Source of the DNA: Paenibacillus athensensis
GTDB lineage: Bacteria > Bacillota > Bacilli > Paenibacillales > NBRC-103111
Direction: 5' to 3'
Assembly (NCBI RefSeq): GCF_004514475.2
Contig: NZ_MYFO02000001.1
Location: forward strand, 434,001-498,000
DNA: 64,000 bases
Shown: piece after piece, positions 1 through 9,301 of the stretch
How positions within the stretch are numbered: position 1 is the first letter of the stretch
Layout: each line of letters starts with the position of its first letter
Made by a program: the position numbers and the translations under genes
The notes under the pieces: generated by a model
The model's input: the letters and a program-made list of their open reading frames with translations, nothing else
Told to the model about the DNA's origin: nothing
Databases searched by the model: none

Positions 1-1391
1 TCGCCGAGCGGTTTCGCGGCCAGCTCGATGAAGACGCGATCGTCGCGACGGTATCTTGCCGGGGCGTCACGCTCGGCAGTTACATCGGCGAAGCCGCGTT
101 TCTCGAAGCGCTCAGCCAGGTATGCACGCGCTTTCGCGTCGACGAGAGCCGGATCAGCCTCTCCGGCTATTCGAACGGCGGCTATGCCGCATGGGCGATG
201 GCGCAAGCGTATCCGCACCGCTTTGCTTCGATTGCCGTATACGGCGGCGGAGCGGCCGCCGACAAGCTGGGCAATCTGCGGCATGTCGCGGTGCTGAACG
301 TTTGCGGAGCGCGCGATTTTTTGCTTGCTTCCGCGTTCGAGGCGCCGACAGCAGCGCTGGCCGGCTTCACCTACACCGCCATGCTGGAGCCCGGCTCCGG
401 CCATTGGGATACGCTTTATTTCCATCATCATCCGTCAGCTGTCAACTGGCTGCTCGGTCACAGAACGCCGCAGGAGCCCGCCGAGCTGTTCTACCGCACG
501 GACAAGCCGCATCACCGGCACATCTATTGGCTCGAAATGACCCGCTTTACGCCGGGCTGCGCCTTCGCGCAGGCGGAAGCGGCCGTGACCGGCCCTTCGC
601 AGCTGGAGCTGGTTTTGCACAACGTCGAGGAAATCGTTTTATCCGTGCCCCTTACGCTGCTGGACAGCAGCAACGGTAGCGAGCGGTTTGACATTCTCGT
701 CAACGGCCAGCCGGCCGGCTCTTGTGCAGCGAACGCGCAGCAGCTCGTGTTGCGCCAAAGCTCCAACGGCTGGGGTGCGGGCGAATGCGACGCTCCGCCG
801 CCGGTCAGCTTCAGCGAGCCGCTGAGCATGGGCCTGCTGCAAATTTATACGAAGCCCGTGATCATCGTGCTGCCGAGCAGGTTTCGCTCCGCCGAGGAAG
901 AACGCCAGCTGCGACGCGCAGCCGACCAATACGCCCGTCCGCACACCGCTTCGTGGGACCCCGACATTTATGTCAGCTATCCGATTGTCGGCGCAGACGA
1001 GCTGACGCCCGAAGCAACGGCGGGTTGTCATGTGATCGTCTTTGCCTGCGATCCTGATGATCACGACTATCTGGCGGCTATTTCCAGCAAGCTGAAGGTT
1101 CAATTGACCGTTGACGGATGCAGATGGGATGCGCAAAGCCGCGAGGCGCCTTATCTCGTTCAGTTTATTCAGAACAACCCGCTGCATCCGGCCGATAAGC
1201 TGCTTATTGTCGCAGCCAGCCATCCTGATTTGTTCGTGCGCAACGTATTCACCCGCAGGCTGGTCATTCCGTCCTATGCCAGCGGCGCGCACGGCTATTT
1301 GAATAAAGAGCTTCTCGTATATGACGGCAACCTGCACGCCTACAGCTTTGCGCCGCCTCCCGTTGAAGTCCATGCTAGTTCCCATAGATGA
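1..1391 (+). CDS. alpha/beta hydrolase, 5'-truncated by the window edge
   Basis: The frame is open from base 3 to the TGA at 1389-1391 (about 462 visible residues), so the real start lies upstream. The first third carries the alpha/beta-hydrolase nucleophile elbow GYSNGG, with the serine at codon 171-173 (visible residue 57). A GARDF segment and a GSGHWD segment follow, at the right order and distance to supply the acidic residue and histidine of a catalytic triad. The roughly 300-residue C-terminal part is not recognised; it looks like beta-rich and Rossmann-like units. It is the first visible gene of the carrier-protein operon, so it may hydrolyse or release an ester or thioester, which is inference. 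Confidence 0.75.
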   Translation, partial: AERFRGQLDEDAIVATVSCRGVTLGSYIGEAAFLEALSQVCTRFRVDESRISLSGYSNGGYAAWAMAQAYPHRFASIAVYGGGAAADKLGNLRHVAVLNVCGARDFLLASAFEAPTAALAGFTYTAMLEPGSGHWDTLYFHHHPSAVNWLLGHRTPQEPAELFYRTDKPHHRHIYWLEMTRFTPGCAFAQAEAAVTGPSQLELVLHNVEEIVLSVPLTLLDSSNGSERFDILVNGQPAGSCAANAQQLVLRQSSNGWGAGECDAPPPVSFSEPLSMGLLQIYTKPVIIVLPSRFRSAEEERQLRRAADQYARPHTASWDPDIYVSYPIVGADELTPEATAGCHVIVFACDPDDHDYLAAISSKLKVQLTVDGCRWDAQSREAPYLVQFIQNNPLHPADKLLIVAASHPDLFVRNVFTRRLVIPSYASGAHGYLNKELLVYDGNLHAYSFAPPPVEVHASSHR

Positions 1392-1431
1392 GGATTGGAC
1401 TTGTCACACACACATAAAAGGAGTGAGATTG

Positions 1432-1695
1432 ATGAAAGAAAGAATTATCCAAATGATCAGCGACATTAAAAAGGACCCCGAGCTGGTCAACAAACTAACG
1501 GGCGCTTCCAGCATTTTGCACGAGTCGGGCATGGAGTCCCTGCAGATCGTTCATTTCATTTTGCAGGTGGAGGACGAATTCGGCGTACAAATTGATTTCG
1601 ACGAATTCGACATGAACCATCTCGATTCCATCGATCATTTCTGCGCGTACATTCGCCAAAACAACCCGGCCCTGAGCGAGAGCGTCAACTCATGA
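1432..1695 (+). CDS. acyl carrier protein (first of two)
   Basis: This 87-residue protein has the acyl-carrier four-helix pattern. The phosphopantetheine serine is Ser36 in the motif GMESLQ, where most carriers have DSL. The ATG at 1432 is chosen because AAAGGAG lies seven to eight bases before it; an upstream in-frame ATG at 1321 would run inside the preceding gene. The TGA overlaps the ATG of the ATP-grasp gene (ATGA at 1692), implying translational coupling. In butirosin biosynthesis the carrier BtrI is charged by the ATP-grasp enzyme BtrJ, and this pair looks analogous. The carried substrate cannot be read from the sequence. Confidence 0.9.
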   Translation: MKERIIQMISDIKKDPELVNKLTGASSILHESGMESLQIVHFILQVEDEFGVQIDFDEFDMNHLDSIDHFCAYIRQNNPALSESVNS

Positions 1696-3023
1696 CCGAG
1701 CAAGTACCGGGCCGGCTCCATTGCGGTACGTTCGACGCCGAGCAATTTTGGCGGGACCCGGAGCTGTCCAAGCTGCCGGGACTGGCCGATCCGGAGAACC
1801 TGCGCATCGTTTCGACGATGGACGAGCTGCTGTTTGCGTTTTGCCGGCCGGAAGATACGCTGATTACGCGCAAGGCGCTCCATCCGGCCCATCGCAGCTA
1901 CTTATCCGAAATCGGTTTCGGTTTTCGCAGCAACCGCACCGATCTTGACGGCCAACTGGAGCAGCGGCAGAAATGCATGCTCCAGCTGCTGGCGGAAGCC
2001 GAGCCGCAGGCGTTTAGCGATATCATAACGCCTGGCAGCGAGCTGGAAGCCTTTGCCGCCATCCCGTATATCCGCGACGCCAGCGAGCGCCACGGGCTGC
2101 GCTGCCGGATTCCGGACATGGACGTCATCCGCCGGGTGAATACGAAAGCCTATTCGACGCATATGAAAGCGCGCGTCGGGTTGCCGAACAGCAGCCTGAT
2201 CGTCGGCAGCGCGGCCGAGCTGCAGGCAACCGGCAGCAAGCTGCTGGCCGATGGTCCGTTCCTTATTAAAGACAATTACGGCGTTTCCGGCAAAGGCAAT
2301 TTGCTGATCGACGCGCCAGGCATTCTTGAGCGCGTTGTTTCCTACACGGACATGCAGGAGAAAAAAGGCAAGTCCACCGAATTCATCATCGAGCCTTATC
2401 TGCAAAAATCATGCGATTTTTCCTGCCAGTTCCATATCGACCCGGCAGGCGAAGTGAGCATCCTGTCGCTGCAAAAGCTGGCTAACGACGAGTTTGCTTA
2501 CCAGGAGTCGTACACGCCGGAGCCGGAATTTATCGAGCTGCTGGAGCGCGAGGGCTACTTCGATCTGATGAAGTCGATTGGCCGCGAGCTTTATCGCGAC
2601 GGCTATTTCGGACACGTCTGTATCGATTCGATGCAGCTGACAAATGGCGTGCTGGTGCCGATGATCGAAATTAACGCCCGCAAATCGATGAGCCTGATCA
2701 AGCATCACATCGACCGCTATCTGCAGCCGCACGGCGTCGTCGGCAATCTGCGTTATTATTCGCTGTCGTGCGCCAACGAGTCGCTGCGCTTTGAGGACGT
2801 GCTGGATGAGATGGAGCGTTCCGGACTGCTGTTCCGCCCCGGTCAGACGAGCGGCATCCTGCCGCTGACGGCCAATACGCTGACCATCAACCGCCGGGCC
2901 GATAAGCCGTACAAGGGACGTTTGTACGTCTCCGTTATCGGACGCGACGCTGCCGAGCGGACTGAACTGGCCGCAAGGCTTGGCCGCATTTTCCATCCAT
3001 TGTTTTTGCAAGTGATGAACTGA
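1692..3023 (+). CDS. ATP-grasp ligase, candidate carrier-protein aminoacylase
   Basis: A 443-residue protein with ATP-grasp signatures: FLIKDNYGVSGKGN near residue 190 (lysine plus glycine-rich loop over ATP) and PMIEINARKSM near residue 323 (metal-binding Glu and Asn). ATP-grasp enzymes activate carboxylates as acyl phosphates and join them to an amine or thiol. It starts inside the stop codon of the carrier-protein gene, which favours action on that carrier, as BtrJ does in butirosin assembly. That substrate assignment is inference. It could equally be a free peptide or amide ligase. Confidence 0.8.
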   Translation: MTEQVPGRLHCGTFDAEQFWRDPELSKLPGLADPENLRIVSTMDELLFAFCRPEDTLITRKALHPAHRSYLSEIGFGFRSNRTDLDGQLEQRQKCMLQLLAEAEPQAFSDIITPGSELEAFAAIPYIRDASERHGLRCRIPDMDVIRRVNTKAYSTHMKARVGLPNSSLIVGSAAELQATGSKLLADGPFLIKDNYGVSGKGNLLIDAPGILERVVSYTDMQEKKGKSTEFIIEPYLQKSCDFSCQFHIDPAGEVSILSLQKLANDEFAYQESYTPEPEFIELLEREGYFDLMKSIGRELYRDGYFGHVCIDSMQLTNGVLVPMIEINARKSMSLIKHHIDRYLQPHGVVGNLRYYSLSCANESLRFEDVLDEMERSGLLFRPGQTSGILPLTANTLTINRRADKPYKGRLYVSVIGRDAAERTELAARLGRIFHPLFLQVMN

Positions 3024-3050
3024 ACGAAGCTCTGTCGGAGCTTCCATTTC

Positions 3051-4172
3051 ATGACGAAGGCGGTGTCCCGATTGTCCAAAACGATTACCATTCTAAGCTC
3101 CGGCTTTGGCCTTGGCTTTTATATCCCGGCGCTGCTCCTTGAGCGGCAGCTGCAGGAGCGCGGCGTGAACGCAGAAGTCGTCGTGTTCGAGCAATATATC
3201 GTGGCGGACAAAAAAGAGCGGATCGCTGCCAACCGCCAGGACTATCACGAGAATTTCGCGGTCGCCCTGGTGGCGCAAAAGATGCCGACCGATATCCGCT
3301 CCAGCATCGATTTTCCCGCCGTGGAAAAGCTGCTGGACCGCTGGCAGCAGGAGGAGCGGCGCGATTTCATCATTTTTTCCGGTCATTGGGTCTACGTGAT
3401 CGATATGTATCGCGAGCGTCTGGGCGGGGCGGGGCTGAATGCCGACCTGCTGTACGTCGATGCCGGACTTTCGCCGTCGTGGAAGGGCATCAAGCGGTTC
3501 GTGCCGGACTATGCCGCGCGCTATCGCGAGGTGTGGCTGTTCGATGCCGAGGCGCAAGACGTACGGCTGCGCATCCCTGTATCCGGCGAGCCGGTTGTAC
3601 CGTATGAAGCCCGCGAGCCTCGTCTGGTGCTGCATGGCGGCGGATGGGGCATGGGCACGTATTTAAGCAAAGCGGAGGAGCTGGAAAGCCGCGCCTACGG
3701 GCTCGACATCGTCATCGCCCATGCCGACGAAGCAAAGCTCTCCGAATCGAATCGCTATTATATGAACGATCCCGCTTGGGAAGCGTGGGAGAAGGATCCT
3801 GAAGCGGGCGCCTATATTTTTCCGAAATTCGGTCAGATTGTTCCCGGTCAAACGCCGGAATTCACCAGCCAAAGCAGTCATCACCGCCTGTATGACGTCA
3901 TCCGTCAGGCAAAGGCTGTCATCAGCAAGCCAGGAGGCGCGACGCTGATTGATTCGCTTTCGTCGGCGACGCCGATCGTTTTTCTCGACCCGTTTGGTCC
4001 GCACGAGCAGAAAAACGCCGATTTGTGGATTCGTCTGGGCTTTGGCGTTTCGTATGAAACCTGGCAGCAAAGCGGCTATGCCCCCGAGCTGCTGGAATCG
4101 CTGCACCAAGCGCTGCTCGCGCATCGCACGCTGTATCCGCTATATTTGGACACGCTGCTCCAGCAAGCCTAA
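3051..4172 (+). CDS. GT-B fold glycosyltransferase (MurG/UGT-like)
   Basis: A 373-residue protein with the two-domain layout of GT-B enzymes. The N-terminus has SSGFGLGFYIPALLLE, the acceptor-side glycine-rich loop. The C-terminal half has SKPGGATLIDSL near residue 290 followed by the FLDPFGPHEQKNA segment, the donor-binding pattern of MurG and related enzymes. No signal peptide or membrane segment is evident, so it probably acts in the cytosol. GGAG at 3036-3039 precedes the ATG. It sits between the ATP-grasp and radical SAM genes and would glycosylate the operon's product or an intermediate. Sugar donor and acceptor are unknown. Confidence 0.8.
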   Translation: MTKAVSRLSKTITILSSGFGLGFYIPALLLERQLQERGVNAEVVVFEQYIVADKKERIAANRQDYHENFAVALVAQKMPTDIRSSIDFPAVEKLLDRWQQEERRDFIIFSGHWVYVIDMYRERLGGAGLNADLLYVDAGLSPSWKGIKRFVPDYAARYREVWLFDAEAQDVRLRIPVSGEPVVPYEAREPRLVLHGGGWGMGTYLSKAEELESRAYGLDIVIAHADEAKLSESNRYYMNDPAWEAWEKDPEAGAYIFPKFGQIVPGQTPEFTSQSSHHRLYDVIRQAKAVISKPGGATLIDSLSSATPIVFLDPFGPHEQKNADLWIRLGFGVSYETWQQSGYAPELLESLHQALLAHRTLYPLYLDTLLQQA

Positions 4173-4192
4173 AATCCAGAAGAGGTGAATTT

Positions 4193-5368
4193 ATGCAACC
4201 GAAAAGCAGTATCGCGATTGACGATAAAGCGTTTGAGCTGATGAAGCGCACGATGAGAAACATGGCCGTTCCTTACCGGGAGCGCGTCAAAAATCCGAAG
4301 TATCGCACACCCATTCCCGAGTCCATCGGCATCAAGCTGACGAACCGCTGCAACCTGCGCTGCATTCACTGCTTCCAGTGGAATGAAGACGGCTATCACC
4401 AGAATATGGAGAAGGAAGAACAAAATAAGGACATCGATCTCGACGTATTCCGCCGCATTATGGAAGAGACGTCGTCGATCAAGTCCCGCTTGTATTTGTG
4501 GGGCGGCGAGCCGATGTTCCACAAGCAGTTCGATCAGATCATCGACATGCTGGCTGCCGATCCGCGCGAAATGACCATTTGCAGCAACGGCCTGCTGCTG
4601 GACAAGTATCTGGACGGGATCATCAAGATTTCCCCGACGCTGGAGCTGCTGATTGCTGTGGAGGGCATGGAAGCCGAGCACGATTTCATTCGCGGCAAAG
4701 GCACCTTCGCCAAGACGATGCAGCAAATCGAGCGGCTCGTCGAGCTGCGCGAGCAAGGCATTTACAAAGGGCGGATTTCGGTGCATTCCGTCATTAACGA
4801 CAGCATGATCCCCAAGCTGTATGAGCTGCTGGAATATTTCGAATCGCTCAAGCTCGATCTGGTGATTATGTGCTTCCCGTGGTATATTTCGAAGGAAACG
4901 TCGCAGCAGATGGATACGTATTTTGCCGACAAGTTCGATTGGCTGCGCAAGCTCGATGAAAGCCATATCAGCTCGTGGCACGCCTTCAAGTATCAAATGA
5001 ATCCGGCGCATGTCGAAAAGCTCGTCAGCGAGCTGCAGCGCATCAACGATCGCGTCTGGAACATTCGCGTCCGTTACCAGCCGGGCCTCGACTACGACGA
5101 AATCCAGCAGTTCGTGCAAGGCGAAGCGATGACAAGCCGCTGCGCGACGACGTGCATGGCGCTGTCCACGCGCGTGGATATTTTGCCGACCGGCGATGTG
5201 ACGGCCTGCAAGTTTTTCTCCGAATTTACCGTCGGTAATTTAAAGGAGCAAAGCTTGCAGACGATTTGGGATTCCGACGAATACGACCGGATTCGCGAAA
5301 TCATCAACGTCGAAGGCTTGACGCCGGCCTGCTCCAAATGCAGCGTGCTGTATTTGCACGGGATTTAG
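4193..5368 (+). CDS. radical SAM enzyme with C-terminal SPASM-like cysteines
   Basis: A 391-residue protein. The radical SAM cluster motif CNLRCIHC (CxxxCxxC, about residues 53-60) follows the typical KLTNR lead-in, and the SAM-binding GGEP is at about residue 103. Further cysteines near residues 316-320 and 340, and C380-x-x-C383 at the C-terminus, suggest an auxiliary SPASM-type iron-sulfur cluster. GAGGTG stands eight bases before the ATG. Members oxidise, epimerise or crosslink substrates; BtrN of butirosin biosynthesis is a SPASM-related alcohol dehydrogenase. An adjacent NAD(P)-type oxidoreductase suggests redox editing of a sugar or cyclitol, which is inference. Confidence 0.88.
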   Translation: MQPKSSIAIDDKAFELMKRTMRNMAVPYRERVKNPKYRTPIPESIGIKLTNRCNLRCIHCFQWNEDGYHQNMEKEEQNKDIDLDVFRRIMEETSSIKSRLYLWGGEPMFHKQFDQIIDMLAADPREMTICSNGLLLDKYLDGIIKISPTLELLIAVEGMEAEHDFIRGKGTFAKTMQQIERLVELREQGIYKGRISVHSVINDSMIPKLYELLEYFESLKLDLVIMCFPWYISKETSQQMDTYFADKFDWLRKLDESHISSWHAFKYQMNPAHVEKLVSELQRINDRVWNIRVRYQPGLDYDEIQQFVQGEAMTSRCATTCMALSTRVDILPTGDVTACKFFSEFTVGNLKEQSLQTIWDSDEYDRIREIINVEGLTPACSKCSVLYLHGI

Positions 5369-5371
5369 ACC

Positions 5372-6370
5372 ATGATCCAGCGGACCAACAAACGCATCGG
5401 CGTTATCGGCTGCGCGGCGATTCTGCCGCGCGTGCTGCTGGATCCGGTCAAGGACATCCCGCATCTGCACGTATATGGCTGCGCCAACCGGACGCGCAGC
5501 AAGGCGGAGGCCTATGCCGCCGAATACGGCATTCCGGTGGTGTTCGACAGCGCAGAAGCGCTGCTGGCCAGCGATGAGATCGATTTCGTCTACATTTTGC
5601 TCAGCAACGAGCTGCATGCGGAATGGACGATCAAGGCGATTGAAGCGGGCAAGCACGTCATGGTCGAAAAGCCGTTGTGCCTGACCAGCGGGGAAGCCGA
5701 ACGCATTGTCGAAGCAGCCCGCAAGGGGCGCGTGCACGTGCTCGAGGCGCTGATGGTGCAGCACCATCCGTGGCAGGAGCAGGTGCGTCAATGGGTGGCG
5801 GACAGCACCTATGGCGCGTTGCGTGAAATCGACTCGCGCATCAGCTTTACGCCCAAGGCGTCGTTCGAGGGCAACTACCGCAGCTTCCCGGAAAAGGGCG
5901 GCGGCTCGTTCTACGATCTCGGCTGCTATTGGCTGCAGTTTCTGCAAAGCACGGTCGGGCTGGAGCCCGTTGCTTACGAGGGGCGCTCGGCTTTTGCCGG
6001 TCTGAATGGCTGCGACTGGACGTTCGATACCGAGCTGCGCTACGAAAGCGGTCTGACCGCCAGGCTGACGACTTCGTTCGAGCAGGCCTACAAGGCGTCG
6101 CATACGCTGCATTTCGAAGCTGCCACTGTAACGGTTGTCGATTTTTTCCGCGCCAATCTCGGCCCATACGCCATTACGCTCAAGATCGAGGACCGGACCA
6201 CCGGCGCAACGAGCAAATGGGTGTCGCCGCCGCAGCATTATTATCAAAACCAACTGCTGTTTTTCAGCGACGTGCTGGACGGCATACGGGACAATGTGCC
6301 TCTCACAGCTTCCCTGGAGCGTATTCGCCTTCAGGAGCTGATTTATCAATCTGCCCAGCAGCCGGTGTAA
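5372..6370 (+). CDS. Gfo/Idh/MocA-family oxidoreductase
   Basis: A 332-residue protein with an N-terminal Rossmann fold (GVIGCAAILPR near residue 9) and the family's VEKPLCLT segment near residue 98 (EKP lysine for catalysis). The C-terminal half has the alpha/beta dehydrogenase domain with the FYDLGCYWLQ segment that usually carries the active-site histidine region. Family members oxidise or reduce sugars, inositols and imines using NAD(P). It begins three bases after the radical SAM stop codon, so it is co-translated. A nucleotide-sugar, inositol or amino-sugar substrate is plausible but unproven. Confidence 0.85.
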   Translation: MIQRTNKRIGVIGCAAILPRVLLDPVKDIPHLHVYGCANRTRSKAEAYAAEYGIPVVFDSAEALLASDEIDFVYILLSNELHAEWTIKAIEAGKHVMVEKPLCLTSGEAERIVEAARKGRVHVLEALMVQHHPWQEQVRQWVADSTYGALREIDSRISFTPKASFEGNYRSFPEKGGGSFYDLGCYWLQFLQSTVGLEPVAYEGRSAFAGLNGCDWTFDTELRYESGLTARLTTSFEQAYKASHTLHFEAATVTVVDFFRANLGPYAITLKIEDRTTGATSKWVSPPQHYYQNQLLFFSDVLDGIRDNVPLTASLERIRLQELIYQSAQQPV

Positions 6371-6400
6371 GCCCCGGCTCGGAAAGGATGACGGTGTAAC

Positions 6401-7387
6401 GTGTCGGCTATCGTCGTACAACAATTATCGAAATCGTTTCAATACTACAAAAAGGAAGTCGGTCTGAAAAACTCGATTCGCAACCTGTTTCACCGGCACA
6501 TGCTGGTGAAGGAAGCCGTCAGGGATGTCAGCTTCGAAATCGCCAAGGGCGAAATCGTCGGCTTCCTCGGGCCGAACGGGGCAGGGAAGACCACGACGTT
6601 AAAGATGCTGACCGGCATCCTGTTTCCGACCGGCGGTCATGCCACCGTGCTCGATTATGTGCCCTGGGAGCGCAAAAAAGCGTTCAAGCGGCAGTTCTCG
6701 ATCGTCATGGGGCAAAAAAGCCAGCTCTGGTGGGATTTGCCCGCCAACGAATCGCTGCATCTGAACAAGCACATCTATGAGGTGGAGGATAAACAGTTTC
6801 AGCTGACCGTGCAGGAGCTGGCCGAGCTGCTGGACGTAACGGAGCTGCTGAACGTTCAGGTCCGCCGGCTGTCGCTTGGCGAACGGATGAAGCTGGAGCT
6901 GATCGCAGCGCTGCTGCACAGCCCGCAGGTGCTGTTTCTCGATGAGCCGACCATCGGCCTCGATATTTTATCGCAGCGCAAAATCCGCGACTTTTTGAAA
7001 TATTATAACCAGCAGCGAAAAACGACGATTGTGCTGACCAGCCACTACATGAACGATATTGAAAATCTGTGCAAGCGCACAATTATCATCAACAGCGGCA
7101 AAGTCGCCTACGATGGCGATCTGGCGCGGGTGAACGAGCTGCTGGACCAGAAAAAAATCGTCAAAATCAAGCTGTCCGCCGAAACGCCGGTTCGCGAGCT
7201 GGAACGCTTCGGCACTGTGCGCGAGCATAACGGGCTGGAAGCTTGCTTGGAGGTCGAGAAGGCGCGGGTGAAGGAAATTTCCAAAGCGATTCTGGACCAG
7301 CTGCCGGTTCTCGATTTCAACATCGAGGATATTTCGATTGAAGAAGGCATCGCCCAGCTGTATCAAAAGGACGCGGTCCTCGTATGA
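6401..7387 (+). CDS. ABC-2 type exporter ATP-binding protein
   Basis: A 328-residue ATPase with Walker A GPNGAGKTTT (about residues 56-65), signature LSLGERMKLE (about 157) and Walker B VLFLDEPTIGLD (about 178), followed by a C-terminal extension of about 100 residues common in NatA/DrrA-type proteins. The start is GTG at 6401 with AAAGGATGA upstream; the ATG at 6388 is quickly stopped. The stop codon overlaps the start of the first permease (ATGA). With the two permeases it forms a complete exporter, presumably for the operon's product or for self-resistance. Confidence 0.92.
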   Translation: MSAIVVQQLSKSFQYYKKEVGLKNSIRNLFHRHMLVKEAVRDVSFEIAKGEIVGFLGPNGAGKTTTLKMLTGILFPTGGHATVLDYVPWERKKAFKRQFSIVMGQKSQLWWDLPANESLHLNKHIYEVEDKQFQLTVQELAELLDVTELLNVQVRRLSLGERMKLELIAALLHSPQVLFLDEPTIGLDILSQRKIRDFLKYYNQQRKTTIVLTSHYMNDIENLCKRTIIINSGKVAYDGDLARVNELLDQKKIVKIKLSAETPVRELERFGTVREHNGLEACLEVEKARVKEISKAILDQLPVLDFNIEDISIEEGIAQLYQKDAVLV

Positions 7388-8187
7388 GAGGCTGGAGGAA
7401 ATACGCCAAAACGATGGGCATGGGCCTGCAAAGCTCGATGGAATACCGGGTCAACTTCCTGCTTGGCCTGCTGAGCTGCCTGTTTCCGATCTTGATTCAA
7501 ATTTTCCTCTGGCACGCGATTTTCCGCAGTACGGGAGAGGGTGGCGTGTTTGGTTACACGCAGGGCGAAGCTGTCGCTTATGCCGTGCTGGCTGCTTTGT
7601 TCTCCAGAATGGTGGCGACAGGCTTCGAATATGAAATTGCCGGCGATGTCAAAAACGGCCAGTTGAGCAAGTTCGTCGTGCAGCCGATTCATTATTTTGC
7701 CTTCCGTCTGTGCTCGTTTCTTGGCGAAAAGCTAATGCACGTTACGGTGATCGGCTGCATCATTGCCGTGGCCGTCGCGATTATGCACAGCGTCATCGTC
7801 TGGGACGCCGCCCGGTTCGCTGCAGCGCTGCTGGCGCTTGTACTCGCGGTCGCGATCAATTTTCTCATCTACTACAATCTGAGCATGATTGCGTTCTGGA
7901 TGGTTGAGGTGTGGGGCGTATTCCTCACGTTCAGCCTGCTGGCCAATGTGGCGAGCGGCGGCATCTTTCCGCTGGACATGTTCGGAGCCGGCGCCCAAGC
8001 CGTGCTGAACGTGCTGCCGTTCAAGTACATCGTCTTTTTTCCGGTTCATGTGCTGCTGGGCAAGCTCGCTCCCGGCGAGCTGCTCCCCGGCCTGCTGATC
8101 CAGGTGGTTTGGATCATCGCGTTATACGGCGTCTCGGTGGCGCTCTGGCGGGTCGGCATGCGCAAATATGAATCGGCGGGAGGATAA
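7384..8187 (+). CDS. ABC-2 type permease, first subunit (DUF990-like)
   Basis: A 267-residue hydrophobic protein with about six membrane segments. It opens with the SMEYRVNFLLGLL motif typical of the DUF990 branch of ABC-2 permeases (EYR-NFL just before the first membrane helix). Its ATG overlaps the ATPase stop. It is paralogous to the next gene, so the exporter is a heterodimer of permeases with one ATPase type. Cargo unknown. Confidence 0.88.
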   Translation: MRGWRKYAKTMGMGLQSSMEYRVNFLLGLLSCLFPILIQIFLWHAIFRSTGEGGVFGYTQGEAVAYAVLAALFSRMVATGFEYEIAGDVKNGQLSKFVVQPIHYFAFRLCSFLGEKLMHVTVIGCIIAVAVAIMHSVIVWDAARFAAALLALVLAVAINFLIYYNLSMIAFWMVEVWGVFLTFSLLANVASGGIFPLDMFGAGAQAVLNVLPFKYIVFFPVHVLLGKLAPGELLPGLLIQVVWIIALYGVSVALWRVGMRKYESAGG

Positions 8188-8190
8188 CCC

Positions 8191-9003
8191 ATGCGGCTCT
8201 GGTGGAAGGAATGCAGACGTTACGCGCACATTTACGGCTTGTTCATGAAAAACAGCATCATCTCGATGATGGAATACCGGGTCAACTTCCTGTTCGGGAT
8301 GTTGATTGAACTTGGTTTTCTGTGCATCAAGCTCAGCTACGTGTATGTCATTTATCGCATCGGCGTGCAAATTAACGGTGTGTCGCCCGATCAGATTTTG
8401 CTGTTCGTCGGCGTCTATACGATTATGGCTGGCCTTTATTCGACGTTTTTTTACAACAATTTCGTCCAGTTGCCCGAGCACGTACGTACCGGAACGCTCG
8501 ATATCATGATGACGCGTCCGATCTCGCTGCAATTTATGTCCACGCTGCGCACGATCGACATCGGTTTGGCCGTGCCGAACGTCATCGGCGGCTTGATCAT
8601 GGTCGCTTACGGCTGGCACAAAGCAGGCGTGCCGTTAACGGCCGGTCATGTCATCGGCTTCGCCGGCTTTATTCTCATCGGACTGGCGCTGACATATTCG
8701 GTGTTCCTGCTGCCGCAGCTGATTGCCTTCTGGACGATCAAGACAGGCGGGGTCAACGATTTGTCCAACGCCATGTTCGATTTCAATCAAATGCCGATGG
8801 CGATTTATCACAAAACGATTCAGCGGGCAGGCACCTTCGTCATTCCGATCTTTCTGATTACGAATTTATCACCGCTTTACGTGCTCCAGCAGCTCGATAC
8901 CGCTCACCTGATTTGGGGACTGCTGGCTCCGGTGCTGTTCCTGCTGGTGGTGCGGGGTGTCTGGAAGCTGGCGATTCGCAGCTATACGAGCGCCAGCAGC
9001 TAA
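8191..9003 (+). CDS. ABC-2 type permease, second subunit (DUF990-like)
   Basis: A 270-residue membrane protein with six predicted segments. It repeats the MMEYRVNFLFGML motif seen at the N-terminus of the preceding permease, which shows that the two genes are duplicates. It starts three bases after the preceding stop codon. It is the last of three consecutive exporter genes, followed at once by the second carrier-protein gene, so exporter and assembly enzymes belong to one transcription unit. Confidence 0.88.
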   Translation: MRLWWKECRRYAHIYGLFMKNSIISMMEYRVNFLFGMLIELGFLCIKLSYVYVIYRIGVQINGVSPDQILLFVGVYTIMAGLYSTFFYNNFVQLPEHVRTGTLDIMMTRPISLQFMSTLRTIDIGLAVPNVIGGLIMVAYGWHKAGVPLTAGHVIGFAGFILIGLALTYSVFLLPQLIAFWTIKTGGVNDLSNAMFDFNQMPMAIYHKTIQRAGTFVIPIFLITNLSPLYVLQQLDTAHLIWGLLAPVLFLLVVRGVWKLAIRSYTSASS

Positions 9004-9033
9004 CGCTTTAGCGGGAAAGGGCAGGTGAACCTG

Positions 9034-9288
9034 ATGGCTGTAACGATGGAAACGCTGCGCCGGCTCGCCGCCGGCGTTCTGCAGCTCGACAGCGCTGCCG
9101 TCGAGACGCTGACGCCGGACACCGACTTGCGAGGTCTTGGCCTCAGCTCGATTTCGGCGATGGAGCTCGTCGTCGCCCTGGAAAACGAATACGGCTTTAT
9201 CGTTGAAGAGGACGATTTGCTGCTTGATAGTGTGAATACGTTGGAAAAGCTGGAAAAACTGGCCGTAAAACACCTGACAGCCGTGTAG
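9034..9288 (+). CDS. acyl carrier protein (second of two)
   Basis: This 84-residue protein has the phosphopantetheine site GLGLSSISAMEL, with Ser39 as the likely attachment residue; the Asp normally before it is Ser38. The MELVVALENEYGF stretch is the canonical helix after the site. AGGTG at 9023-9027 serves the ATG at 9034; an upstream GTG at 9025 lies within that binding site and is less likely. Two distinct carriers in one operon suggest that separate acyl or aminoacyl chains are built, one perhaps handed to the BtrH-like protein 13 bases downstream. Confidence 0.88.
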   Translation: MAVTMETLRRLAAGVLQLDSAAVETLTPDTDLRGLGLSSISAMELVVALENEYGFIVEEDDLLLDSVNTLEKLEKLAVKHLTAV

Positions 9289-9301
9289 GAGGAGCTTTCA
9301 T

